From assembly GCA_021234155.1 (NCBI GenBank), contig JAJEKV010000021.1, positions 13,949,760 to 14,013,759 on the forward strand: a stretch of 64,000 nucleotides of DNA. Reading direction: 5' to 3'. The translations under genes were made by a program, and so were the position numbers. Shown here piece by piece: positions 12,164 through 22,330 of the stretch (positions are counted from its first letter, which is position 1; each line of letters starts with the position of its first letter). The DNA comes from Isoetes taiwanensis. Lineage: Eukaryota; Streptophyta; Lycopodiopsida; Isoetales; Isoetaceae. The notes beneath the pieces were generated by a model, which did not search any database, was not told the DNA's origin, and saw only the letters and a list, made by a program, of their open reading frames with translations.

Positions 12164-12285
12164 ATGGTGGGGCCCACTATTAAATTAACATGTAACATGC
12201 TAAATCTACTAATTCTTAGCTTAAATTTAGGATTATCGGGGATATTTTTTTTGTAATTTACAATTTTTGGTGTCAAAATTTGAAT

Positions 12286-12348
12286 GTCTCATTATCGCCC
12301 GGCCCAGATTTCTAGAATGTAGAAATCGTCTGGCCGACGCGACGAGAC
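12286..12348. repeat. Hairpin, copy 4 (63 bp)
   Basis: GTCTCATTATCG to GCGACGAGAC; the most diverged copy, but the inner stem GATTTCTA/TAGAAATC with a GAATG loop is intact. Confidence 0.7.
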
Positions 12349-12547
12349 CAACCCTACTACTTTTTGGATGTTGGCTCATCAATTTTAGTCTTTTTACGTT
12401 TCTATTCATTTTTTAACCATTTACTAGCTTAGCATAAACTACAAAAATGAGAAAAAATTTTCTCATTTTTCGAGGTTTGAGGATCCTATCAAGTTAGTGC
12501 TATTGGGAACATGGCCGATTGCTTTGCTCTTGGTCTCCAAGAACATA

Positions 12548-12558
12548 GCTCGATACCA
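12548..12558 (-). other. Primer-binding site of the gypsy element
   Basis: On the minus strand TGGTATCGAGC lies one base after the LTR end. It matches the initiator-Met tRNA site TGGTATCAGAGC except that CAG is read as CG, the same change seen at many places in this element. Confidence 0.75.
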
Positions 12559-12559
12559 C

Positions 12560-14231
12560 TGTGGACGTCCCCTACTGGTGATCACGGTGCACTCACCGTA
12601 TACAAACAGAGTTCATCCCCATACCAGCTCCATGCTAATACGGGGCCCTCCACATGACACCGCGAACCGTGGACGGGTTCCAAAGTGGGAAGAGTGGAAG
12701 GGTCATTGCACCCCGTCTCCCTCGGGGCCTACCTAGGCTGCGGGCGTAAACATACATGTCGGTAGCACATACATCAACATCATATGACCATCACGAAGGA
12801 TGGTCCTCCACATATCTGCATAGACAAAGATCAAGCACATCACATAGGGGAATCCTACCCAAGGCTCGGACTCAAGGGATGCCCGATGGCTTGGGTCTCC
12901 AGAGTTCATTGCAGAGAATTCATGGCAATGGATTTGGCTGGCATATGAACATGGCTTAGGGTTGTCCACTCCACCCGCCCCTCCTGTGCACACTTTGCAG
13001 AGTAGGCTGAAAAGTGTTGGGACTGACCAGCCCGCCGGATGCATAGCCAAGGGGGCTATATCCTGGGTTACATCTCCCCAGTTCCGATGGGGCAGGTAGG
13101 GATCTCTCCCTCCAGAGATCTACATGCTGACTCAAGGTGACTAGAGGGCCACTGCCCGTATACGACTTGAACTCAATGGAAGGTCATATTCACCACCTCA
13201 CGAGTGTCGAGCCCATGCCTTGCCCACACGCAGTGGCAAGCCATTAGACCTAGTCACAATGATCCCCGGCAGCACTAACACACCATAGGGATCGTTCAGG
13301 AGTCAGAACACGAACCTCCTTATAAGCCAGTCTGGCCCCTTCACCCACAACCGGGTGTGGCTCTTGTGCACAGGCCGCATCTACAGTGTGCTAGAGAGGC
13401 TACTCTAGGAGCATCAACTACAAAGCTTTAGGTCTCTACCCCCCTTCCCAATACAAGGAGTTCATAGAGATGCATCATCCATATACTCCACAGAGAACTA
13501 AAGAACTAAATCTAATCTACAACATAGAGTTAGGTTCTTTAGTTAGAATCTGCTATCTAGAGATCTAGAGGGCTGCTATGGCCAATCTAATAGGCTAAAC
13601 CTACTGATACAATGACTAAAATAGGGTTTAGACTATCTAATTGGCCAAATACCTGATCCTTGAGAGGCTCCTCCTGACCTGAGCTCGACCATCCTGCTGA
13701 AACGCTCGAATCTAGAGAAACTAAGGATGCAATTCTCCCAATCAGGGTCTGGGATGCGGTTTTGGCTGTTGAGGCAGCCAAAACAGAGTTCTGAAGCCCT
13801 AAAATCGAAAATTGGGCTAGTTAGGGTTTCCTACCCTATATAGACAAGGGGGTTGGCTAGGGTTTCCAATTATCCCCTTTTGGCATGTGGGATAATTGGA
13901 AATGGGCCCACTTGCCTTTAAGGGCTAGGTGGCCAAATGTGCACACATGGAAATGTGTGCCCACATTAATGTGTACATTGGAAAATGTGCACATTAATTG
14001 CACCTATGGGTGTGGCCCACTTGGCATGAAGTGTCCACTTGGAAATGTGTGCCCACATTAATGTGTACATTGAAAAATGTGCACATTAATAGTTGCACAT
14101 ATTTGCAAGTTGCCCCCTAGGGCTACTCACCTGGCTACACGCTAGCGCATTAATCGCCACCGAGTGGCGGTAATGCGGCGATTTAGGCAAGACGCGATAC
14201 GCCCCGGGGATATCGTGGCCGGAACGCCACA
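12560..14231 (-). repeat. 5' LTR of the gypsy element
   Basis: About 1.67 kb, partner of 902-2572. It carries the TATA-like CTATATAG at 13836-13843, about 390 bases from the LTR start on the minus strand, which is a plausible promoter position. The terminal TG and CA are present. Confidence 0.85.
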
Positions 14232-14677
14232 GGTCAATTTCCCAAAAGTACCGCGGGCAACAATTAATCAAGCGTTTGTAAGTGCTTAAGCTGGCCGTAA
14301 GTGCTTAAGCTACTTTGTAAGTCCGTGAATTATGCAGGGTAAGTAAACATTCCAATAACAAAAAAAAAAAGTTCAAAATGTTATATTTGTACATAAATGG
14401 CCTTCAACATGTATAAAACTAGTAAAGTATCACCAAACATACATAAAAATCATGAACAATAATTAGACTAAAATACAGGTCTAAGTGCTTCAAGTGCTTC
14501 AAGTGCTACAAGTCGCGATTTCTTACTGTGTATATCGGAATCGGATGGTTTGTTGGTAAAGAATTCATTTAGAAATCGAGCGACATCCGCAAAGACACCT
14601 GGAGTTTTCTCCTATTATACTTCAGGTTGTTCCTTTGTGAGAAATCTTTTTACCACTTCGCTCCTTGGCCATCATGC

Positions 14678-14956
14678 TCACCTTTTCCATGCGGTGGCAA
14701 AGAAATTCCAAATAATCTCCTTCCCAAGATCTACGTACCATCTACCCAAGAAATAGAATGGTCTTGCAGACTTAAATTGAGATGAACAACCATCGACCAT
14801 ACATAATGCTTGGAATATTGAATACCATTTAACTCCAACCAAGTGGCATGTTTTAAGAGGCAATCTTTGTACAAATTCGGTGTCATGAGACTTCTCATCC
14901 GAAATATAGAAGTGACACTCTTTTATAATTTCTCTGTTATCATCTTTTTGCTTCAT
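14678..14956 (-). pseudogene. Transposase-like fragment with DGCSSQFKSA motif
   Basis: The frame contains LVGVKWYSIFQALCMVDGCSSQFKSARPFYFLGRW. The DGC-SQFK-A-FYF pattern recurs in an uncharacterised eukaryotic transposon-type protein family, where the aspartate could belong to an RNase H-like catalytic triad. I base this on memory of the motif, not on an alignment. It is the downstream part of the same minus-strand gene as the pieces at 15.1-16.6 kb. Confidence 0.35.
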
Positions 14957-15136
14957 ATCTTTTTTTTTTTCTTCTTGATGTCATTGCCATCCACCATTTG
15001 TTTCCTTCCAAAACGTAAGTGATATGAACTAAAATGGATACCGGGTCGAGTGTGCCAATGACATGATTGCGCTTCTGCTGAACTTTGAAACCATAGTTTT
15101 TACGCAAAGTCAATTACGTAAACTATTGTGTCTTTC

Positions 15137-16614
15137 TCAAAACTTGCCAAACATTGTATGCGAGTTGTTTTGCTTGCCAATGAGCCTTGTAGTTGTGTGT
15201 GGGCACAAATGCGCCATTCTTTTCCTTGCATGTTCCTGAAATTCAAAAAGGGTACCAGTCTTGTAGGCCAATCTTGTAACTTTAGTTGGTTTCTTCTTAG
15301 GGTTTCTCTTAGAAACGACTTCTTCTTTGCCGCAAGATAGAATCAACAAATTAGTATAAATGGCGTCATCCTTCTAACACAATCTCAACACTAACTTTTT
15401 CAAAACTTTCCAATCCACCAGGTGTTCTAATGATTTACTTGTTTCCCTTGGACACTTTGGAATCCGTATAAAGTGGAATAGAGAAAGTCTTGTAAGAGAA
15501 TATTGAAGCTAGATATCATAGAAATGAAAAGTTAAACAATATATATGACATATGTTATCTAGATATCATAGAAATGAAAAGTTAAACAATATATATGAGC
15601 TATGTTAATAACTTACCTCTTGAGACCACATTTCTTGTAGGTGCATCAAACATGCATGTTTGTGCCATTCATCTGCTTCTACTTTGGGGCATACCACATT
15701 TCTCCAATACTCACTTGTAGATTTGAAAATATTGTCCTTAGCATTGCATGTTGGACCTGGACCACATACCGTGATTTAAGATTTGCAATCTTTGTGCACA
15801 CCATAAGGATCGGACCTCATGTTATTAATTGCCCGCATGACAAAATCAAGGTGCATGTGGTACTGGCAAAGACAGAAGTCTCTCTTTCTTGCAATCTCCT
15901 AATATAGCTTGGTTTAAGCTTCTCAAAGGTTTGCTGGCATATATTGATCTCGGGATACTCTTTTCCTGAATTGAAGATAAAGCGCAGAATGATCATAACA
16001 CGATTCAAAGAACAATGTCATGCAAAATCTGAGAAAAAAAGAGGCGAATGTGCTTACTTGTGTCACCTCCAAAGAAATGAATAGGATGGTCAATCTTTTC
16101 ACTGTTTCACTAACATGTTTTCTCACATGTTTTTTATATGGTGAGATCCTAGTATTCTCATCCCAAAAATTCTTTATCTTACCCCATCGCTTCATCCGAA
16201 AGTGCATCGGACCTTTTTCTCCTCCTCAAACATTGACCGGGGACACGCTTCAAATTCTGCATACACACGTCTCTCGAAATGCTCTTGCCATAGTTCTTCT
16301 TGGAATAGATAGAAGCCTTGCTATTGCTGATTGATTCACTCCCTTTGTTGAAGATCACGACCATTTCTTTGTGTACTCCTTTTTTTGCTTGAAGAACATC
16401 AAGTATTTCTATCATATTTTTGAGCTTGAAAAGTCTCTTTCACATTCAAAATTAAATCCCTCATAAGGGCATTTTCTTTTGGATCTGCTACATCAACATC
16501 GAATGGAAGATGTTTAATCTTCTTGAAGAATCTCGATGCTAACTTCCCTTTGTCCACATTCGAGGCAAAAGTATTTGTAATTTCATTGAAATAATCTTCC
16601 AAATTCTTCGACAA
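15137..16614 (-). pseudogene. Upstream parts of the same transposase-like gene
   Basis: Several minus-strand frames read in order. 16399-16614 is helical and polar. 16179-16415 contains RRRKRSDALSDEAMGK. 15923-16207 contains IKNFWDENTRISPYKKHVRKHV. 15817-16008 contains FNSGKEYPEINICQQTFEKLKP followed by RRLQERETSVF. 15137-15349 is basic (KRNPKKKPTKVTR). The pattern W..N-T-R-S-P-K, then P-I-F-LKP-RR-R-C fits the N-terminal part of the family whose later part carries DGC-SQFK. The breaks look like introns and frameshifts together. Confidence 0.35.
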
Positions 16615-17140
16615 TTCCTGTAATCTTTTTTTTCACTCAAAACACCACAATCTTTGGTATTGGAAGGAGGATTGTTTTCCTCTCTCTCTGTCTCTTCCTT
16701 TCTCGGGATTTTCTTCTATTTTCAGCTTGAATTTGCAAGAAAATCCTTCTTCTAGTTGAATCGATGCTTTGGGGGAGCTTTCCATTGAAATTCACGAGAC
16801 AGATTTCACGACTTCGAATTACAATTCCAAATTGAAAATTCAATTGAAACAATGCAAAATTTGTTCGAATTGTATGAATTGGTATTGCAATTCTCTAATT
16901 GCAATTCCGAATTCTGATTTCTCCCGCCAACCACTAAAGGAAACTCCAACCATCCTCCCCGCCAACGGAGTTCCCGCGTCTTTGGAGATCCTAGTCACTG
17001 ATCCCTGCCATTCCGGAATTGCATATACTATTCTTGGTGCATGCCAATTCTGTTTTAATTCGGTTGGACGTCACACGACTAAGGAGGTACTAAGCGCTTT
17101 CAGCACATAAAGCACATGTCCGGACAGTGCTTTTTGTACA
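16615..17140. other. AT-rich end of the DNA transposon remnant
   Basis: Non-coding. A run of near-repeats of GAATT and CAATT occupies 16790-16920. Low-complexity CTCTCTCTCTGTCTC lies near 16680. Confidence 0.3.
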
Positions 17141-17185
17141 CCAGTATAGAATTTACACCCATCATAAGTGCTGTAAATCCTAACA
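17140..17185 (+). repeat. Remnant of copia 5' LTR
   Basis: Only the last 22 bases clearly match the 3' LTR end (ATAAGTGCTGTAAATCCTAA plus CA). Upstream the similarity fades within about 20 bases, where the DNA transposon remnant begins. Confidence 0.55.
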
Positions 17186-17186
17186 T

Positions 17187-17198
17187 TGGTATCAGAGC
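17187..17198 (+). other. Primer-binding site of the copia element
   Basis: TGGTATCAGAGC, one base after the LTR end, a perfect match to the usual initiator-Met tRNA primer site of plant copia elements. Confidence 0.9.
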
Positions 17199-17213
17199 AA
17201 GGTTGCAGACAAA

Positions 17214-17460
17214 ATGTCTAGCAGATTTGGAGCAGGATTGTTGAATGCCATTGATGTATTCAAGGGTGACTCTGGATTCCAAGTTTGGAAGGAGAAAGTG
17301 AAGCATGTGCTTCAAGTGGAAGATCTGTGGGATCTTATTGAACCTTCTGAAGGATAAACCAGTATGTTAAACTCCAGGAGGAAGTTGGTAGCTGAGGTAA
17401 ATGAAGGAAGCTCTTCATCACATGAAGAGCAAGGCGCTGAAGGTGAAGTTAGTGCAACTT
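17214..17460 (+). pseudogene. Copia gag, N-terminal part
   Basis: The ATG at 17214 starts MSSRFGAGLLNAIDVFKG, followed by FQVWKEKVKHVLQVEDLWDL, the typical opening of copia Gag (W-x-K... conserved tryptophan). An in-frame stop follows IEPSEG at about 17356, so the frame is dead there. A second piece ends GEVSAT at 17460, where the LINE was inserted. After the LINE the frame resumes SGVVVVADSAK at 25814. Confidence 0.75.
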
Positions 17461-17500
17461 AAATTGAATTTGCGAACAGAAATGACGAGCGCCTATTTTC

Positions 17501-18116
17501 TTGGAATTTTTGTCGTCTTCCCACTTTTTCAGTTCGAAATGCTTTCTTGGCCAAAATTGGCCTAAAAATTTGAATTTCTGGCCCCCAAAGCCTGATTTGA
17601 TCCGAAATTCCTTCTCTGGGATTGCTGGCCCTGTAGAGGCTCAACAAAATTCGACTTCCTCATCGCTTTCTTCATGCATGGATACCAAATTTTTCACTGT
17701 TTTGAAGCAGGATCAAAGAATTTCTTGTGGTTATCTAACTGGATCATCCTCTGAGCTCTGGAACAGTCTTATTCTCAATCAATTCTTCCCAGATTCCCTG
17801 TTTGAACAGGAATACTCAATTGTACCATCCTCAGAAGAATTTGAAGCTGAGATGATTGAAGCTTGGGTGCTGAAATTCACAGGCAAAAAGAATATCTCAG
17901 CAACTGCAACTTTTCAGGTATATTGTGGGTGGTCAGATAACAAAATTGTGGTTAAAATTTTCTCAGAATGATTCAATGTATGCTCTTGAGTACCTCTGGC
18001 AATTTTATGGTATTCATATCCCTTTAAGTTCCTAGATAGATTTTTTTCCAGGACCTCATTTCCCATTCCTCTGCCTATCTAGTCTCTGACAGCCTCCTCC
18101 CTTTTGTTCTGCATTT
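17501..18116 (+). other. LINE 5' region
   Basis: Contains an open frame 17501-17971 (156 codons, SSSLSSCMDTKFFTVLKQD, EFEAEMIEAWVLKFTGKK) of unknown role, ahead of ORF1. It may be a decayed N-terminal part of ORF1, because the later frame has similar composition. Confidence 0.35.
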
Positions 18117-20363
18117 ATGGCAAATTTCCCCCAAAAACATAAACTTTTACATGGCCCGTCAGCCCTAAATTCAAATTCTCTTACGATCCTTCACAATTTT
18201 ATGCTCCTTCCTGCTGCTCAAAGGGACGCTCTACTCTCTCAGTTAAGTGCATTCCATCTTGATCCTTCAAAAATTATTAAATTTGGGGATTTTGCTAACC
18301 AAGATCCTCTGTCAAAAGATATGAACCACTTCAGCTACTTTGCTCCAAACTGGGATACACTTTCTCTGCATCAAAGGGGATCCCAAACTCTGCCAAGATT
18401 GGATGTTAATGGGATACCAGTTCTTTTATTTCCGCGACCAGCCCAACCATACATCTCGGACGAACAATTTGCCTCAGAGGGTAAGAGCATGTTAGGGCCT
18501 ACATGTTTTGGAAACTACCTAGAAAATACTCTGGGTAGTCAAAGATGATGATATATTTGAGTTCTTAACATCTTCTTGACATCACAAAGTACCTTACAAC
18601 ATGTACGTACTACTACTCTTGAACATAACACAATTTCTTTTAGTCAATCTTGTAGTCTAGGTACTTTAAAATACAATTATGTACTTGCACAGAAGTACAC
18701 AGAAAAGTACCTTTTTGGTAATTTTTTATGTAGGCCCTAACATGCTTTCACCCCAGAATTTGAATACCAACAATCCAGAGCTCCTACAAACGTACAACTA
18801 TTCAGAGGTATTCACCTGAACTCACCTTTGGTTGCATCCAAAATTGAATCTTTATCAAAGGTTGCTGTTGTTGTCAAAGTTGATTCCGTTGGTTTAAAAA
18901 TAGAAAAACTTTGGGACCATCTCTTGAGGCTGCATAAGGGCATTGTCATAAACTCCATTTACTGGCTAAACTTTCCTTACATCATGGTGGAATGTGGTTG
19001 CCCCAGGACTTCAAACTTTTTACTTAAGCTTGGCCTCACCACCTGTGACACTTTCCAAGTATCTTTCTTAAAATGGAATGCCACTTTACCATTGAATGAA
19101 TTCAGAAAGTATCACATTGCTTCTGTCACCATGAGTGAGCTAAGTCCCATTTACTGGAATGAAGATTGTTTCTCTTCTATTTTTAACTCCATTGGCACCT
19201 ACCTTACCACAGAATATTCCTCATTCAAACCACCTAAATGCTTCATCCAGATAGATATTACCAAAGTCATCCCTACTGCCATATCCTTCTTGGATTTCTT
19301 TGGACAAACCTCTATCTTACAACTTAGGTGGGTAGGTTTACCAAATCATTGCCAGAGTTGTAATTCGAGACATAAGGTTGGCAGTGAATGTTTCCTTCCT
19401 CATAAGAAAACAAACCTCAAGGATATTTAAGAAAAAGGAATTGCTATCTCTGAGCAATCCAAACAAACCAACCACCATACAACAACAGGCATTAACAGGC
19501 CAGTTCAAAGTGCTCTTTGTCCTCAAAAAGAATGGAACAAAGTAAATGGCAGTGCTAGAAGAATTCAAAAACACAGGGAAGCTAGGAACTTGGCACAGCA
19601 GAACCATGATCTCTCCAATAACTCTCAGATCTCCTTCAGAACATCTTCTTCTGACAAACATATGGGGATCAAGGTTCTAAACAAAGGAATATTCATCAAG
19701 GAAAATCGACCAGCAGATGGTATGGATAAGCCTACTTTGACAACTATGCAGTCAAGTGAGACAGCAAAAGAATCCTCTCAAGGTGTTTTAAAAACAAACA
19801 CAGCAAATATTGAGCATAACAGAAACATGCTAAAAGGCAAAGGCAAGGCACCACTTCTGCCTTCAAGAGTTGATCTTCATAAGACTTTATCAAACATCCT
19901 AAAGGATTCCAAGAACATTACCAGTCATCAAAATTCATCACACAAATTTTCTCGAGATAATCAAACTGGAAACAAAATGGTCTCAGCTTCAACTACAGTG
20001 AAAAATACAACTGAGGCAGAAGGTTTGAATGGAGTTTCATTAATTAATGAAAAAGGTAATGAGTACACTAAAAAAGACATGCAACATACATCCACAAGAG
20101 TTCAAATCCCTCCAGTTAGGGATTTATGTCCCCCACAGACTGTGGATATCCAGGACACTGAACCTGTTGTAGAGATTGGCAATGACCTTGATGATCTAGA
20201 AGTCTCAAATTCTTTTGCCATACTTGCAGATATAGCAGAGGACCCTGATGCTGATAATGATGCAGATGTTATATGCAATGGTCTTATCTTGCCCCCCCCA
20301 TCACACTCAGCCTCATATCACATCAACCACTCATTTCACCCCCAACACTACACCCTCACCTGA
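18117..20363 (+). pseudogene. LINE ORF1 (RNA-binding protein) with MITE insertion
   Basis: All pieces lie in one frame: 18117-18548 (MANFPQKHKLLHG...), 18780-19430, and 19431-20363, with a TAA stop at 19428-19430 after KTNLKDI. The middle part resembles the DUF4283-type domain of plant LINE ORF1 (VVKVDSVGLKIEKLWDHLL) and ends in a zinc knuckle CQSCNSRHKVGSEC at about 19355-19395. The last part is a long polar tail rich in S, T and N. A ~250-bp MITE interrupts it at 18486-18746. ORF1 binds the element RNA for retrotransposition. Confidence 0.65.
18486..18746. mobile_element. MITE inside LINE ORF1
   Basis: Inverted ends AGCATGTTAGGGCCTACAT (18486-18504) and its exact complement (18728-18746) enclose an AT-rich interior with a stop-rich frame. 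A CATG at each edge could be a 4-bp target duplication, but because CATG is palindromic it could also belong to the inverted repeat. No coding capacity. Confidence 0.7.
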
Positions 20364-20485
20364 AATAGATTCTGAAGCCCCCTTCGCATGTAGACTTTAT
20401 TGACACCTCACAACCAACCTCCCCTTCTTCTAAAACTGCAGCCATTTCCCCTGAGATAGCTCATCAGCTACAGGAGCTAGAGGCA

Positions 20486-21163
20486 GTGATAGTGTCAGAC
20501 ATGGTGCCAGACATGGTGACAGACAAGGTGCCAGAATCCCCTGAACATATGCTAGTTGACTTGAATGACAAATATGAAAAGGCTAGGGATATTTCAAATG
20601 TTTGGGAACAAAATTTGTGGTATGCAGACCCTCAGGAACACACAGGGATAATAGAAGTAGATTCTCAGCATGTCAAGGAGAAAACATCAGTCTCTACTCA
20701 AAAGGCATCTGCAGATTTATCACACCTTCAACAAATTACTCCCAGGCAAGATCTTTCCATTTCAAATGCTGAAGTTAATATGCTGGTCATTAATTCGAAT
20801 ATGGATAATAATGTAACTTACTCCATTGACACGTCTTCAAATGAGCCTACACAGCATGAGTGTTGCAAATCTAAGTTCTGGCAATGCTCTCACCTTGATA
20901 AATTGTCTGAGGATAATAATTCTGCAGATTCTGACCCTGATAAAGAAAATGACCCAGCACAACACTTATCAAACTCTGATACCCTCTGGGATAATGATGT
21001 TTTCCTGACTGCTCACCAAGGTAGGGCTTTTGCTGATCACTCTATTAAAAAAACTTCCACTGGAATCAAAAAGAAAAAAGGTAAACATATTCTTGGTCAA
21101 CTCCATAATACACCTGCAGCTAACACTCGGCTTAAATCCAAAAGAGCTACTAAACTTCATTGA
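20486..21163 (+). pseudogene. LINE ORF1 C-terminal tail in another frame
   Basis: 225 codons, polar and acidic (DLNDKYEKARDISNVWEQNL; DNNSADSDPDKEND), ending in a basic stretch KKKKGKHILGQL and RLKSKRATKLH. It lies 35 bases before ORF2 and probably continues ORF1 after a frameshift near 20370-20480. The basic end fits nucleic-acid binding. It might instead be a separate small ORF. Confidence 0.45.
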
Positions 21164-21197
21164 TTCCCCCTAAGGTTGCCTTTCCTATATCTATATC

Positions 21198-22330
21198 ATG
21201 AAGATTCTCAGTTGGAATCTAAGAGGCATAAAAGGTCCTTTGAAAAGGAGAAGAGCCATTTCTCAAATCAGGAGTTATGATGCTGACATCATTCTTCTAC
21301 AGGAGCTTAGACTCCCCAGTTTTGAGTGCTCCAATCTGGCAGATTGGATTGGCCCTGGCTTTTCCTCTACCTAGATTGATGCAACTGGGACCTCAGGAGG
21401 GCTCTGCATTATTTGGAGACATCTTACTCATAGCTCTGTCTACACTAGCCCTTGTAGATCTTGGCAATCAGTAATTTTTAAACACAATGATTCTAGATTT
21501 GGTGTTATAAATGTTTATGCCTCCACTGACTCTAGATCTAGAGCTAACACTTGGCTCACTGTTAACAATTACATTGCATTTCAAGATTGTGACACCTGGA
21601 TTATGGCAGGGGACTTTAATAACACGCCTACCTGGGACTTGAAAATTGGTAAAAATCTCAACATGTCTTCTGTTGAAAGAACTCAATGGGATCAAATGCT
21701 TGACATCCATTTTCTACAGCATATCCCCTCTTGCACCTCAGCCTACACATGGTCTAACAAGCAAGAAGGGAATAGCAGAGTCTATTGTGCTCTTGACAGG
21801 TTCTATATAAACAACACTCAGAATGAGGTCTGGAATAATTGCTTGGTATACAGTGATGAGTGTACTTCAATATCTGATCACCAGCCTCAATTCTTTACCA
21901 CCAATCTCACACTTTCTATCAAGAGGCATGGAAATACTCCTTTTAAGTTGAACTGCTCCCTCCTTGATTCAGATTCTTTCTGTCAAGATTTCAGTGCCTT
22001 TTATGCCACTCTTCCCAAAGTCAGATCTACAAACTCCATGAGAACCTTTTATGCCAACTTAAAAAACTCCAAGGCCTGGATCAAACAGTGGTCAAAGAAC
22101 CTTCATGAGATCAAGCAGGCAGAAAAAAAATCTTATCTGCAAGAAATGAAGGATGTCAGAATTAAACTGCAAGAAACATCGAGCTTCATAGGCAAGAAGG
22201 AAATTTGGAAATGGTCATTAAAACAATTGAAGAGCTGGAAGCAAAAGGAGCATCCATCAGATGTAAACTTAAGTACCTATTCAATATGGATCATGGAAAC
22301 TCAAGGTTTTTTTATAGAGTTGCTAAGTCT
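21198..22330 (+). pseudogene. LINE ORF2, endonuclease domain
   Basis: The ATG at 21198 opens MKILSWNLRGIKGPLKRRR, the typical start of the APE-type endonuclease. The LLQE motif follows at about 21296, MAGDFNN at 21603 and SISDHQP near 21870, covering the catalytic N, E, D and DH residues. One in-frame TAG interrupts it near 21374 (after GFSST). The domain nicks target DNA to prime reverse transcription. The frame shifts between about 22205 and 22330 into the RT frame. Confidence 0.8.

Larger units (their letters stand above)
11738..12547 (-). other. Gypsy 5' leader with two hairpins
   Basis: Untranslated leader between primer-binding site and extra ORF. It holds two more hairpin copies (12100-12163, 12286-12348). 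A leader of about 0.8 kb is long enough to hold packaging signals, but none can be named from sequence. Confidence 0.5.
902..14231 (-). mobile_element. Ty3/gypsy LTR retrotransposon, chromovirus-like, decayed
   Basis: A 13.3-kb element on the minus strand. Both LTRs are present (902-2572 and 12560-14231), each starting TG and ending CA on the element strand. A primer-binding site adjoins the right (5') LTR and a purine tract adjoins the left (3') LTR. Coding remains run in the order extra ORF, gag, protease, RT, RNase H, integrase, chromodomain. No matching target duplication was seen at the two outer ends (GAGGG against GGTCA on the plus strand), so the ends may have drifted. Every reading frame is broken, but many breaks coincide with CAG/CTG positions that look like sequence errors. 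Confidence 0.85.
14232..17140 (-). mobile_element. Remains of a DNA transposon with transposase-like gene
   Basis: AT-rich block with minus-strand coding pieces (see next entries). Near its left edge (14278-14513) the motif AAGTGCTT or close variants recurs at least five times, and related GTGCTT/AAGCAC motifs occur near the right edge (17090-17135). Clustered short motifs at both ends are typical subterminal transposase-binding repeats. No clean terminal inverted repeat or target duplication could be identified. The right edge meets the remnant of the copia 5' LTR. Confidence 0.4.

Noticed and set aside
12548-12558. A tRNA gene fragment at the primer-binding site
   Set aside because: It is only the 3'-end complement of initiator tRNA, as expected of a retroelement primer site, not a tRNA gene.
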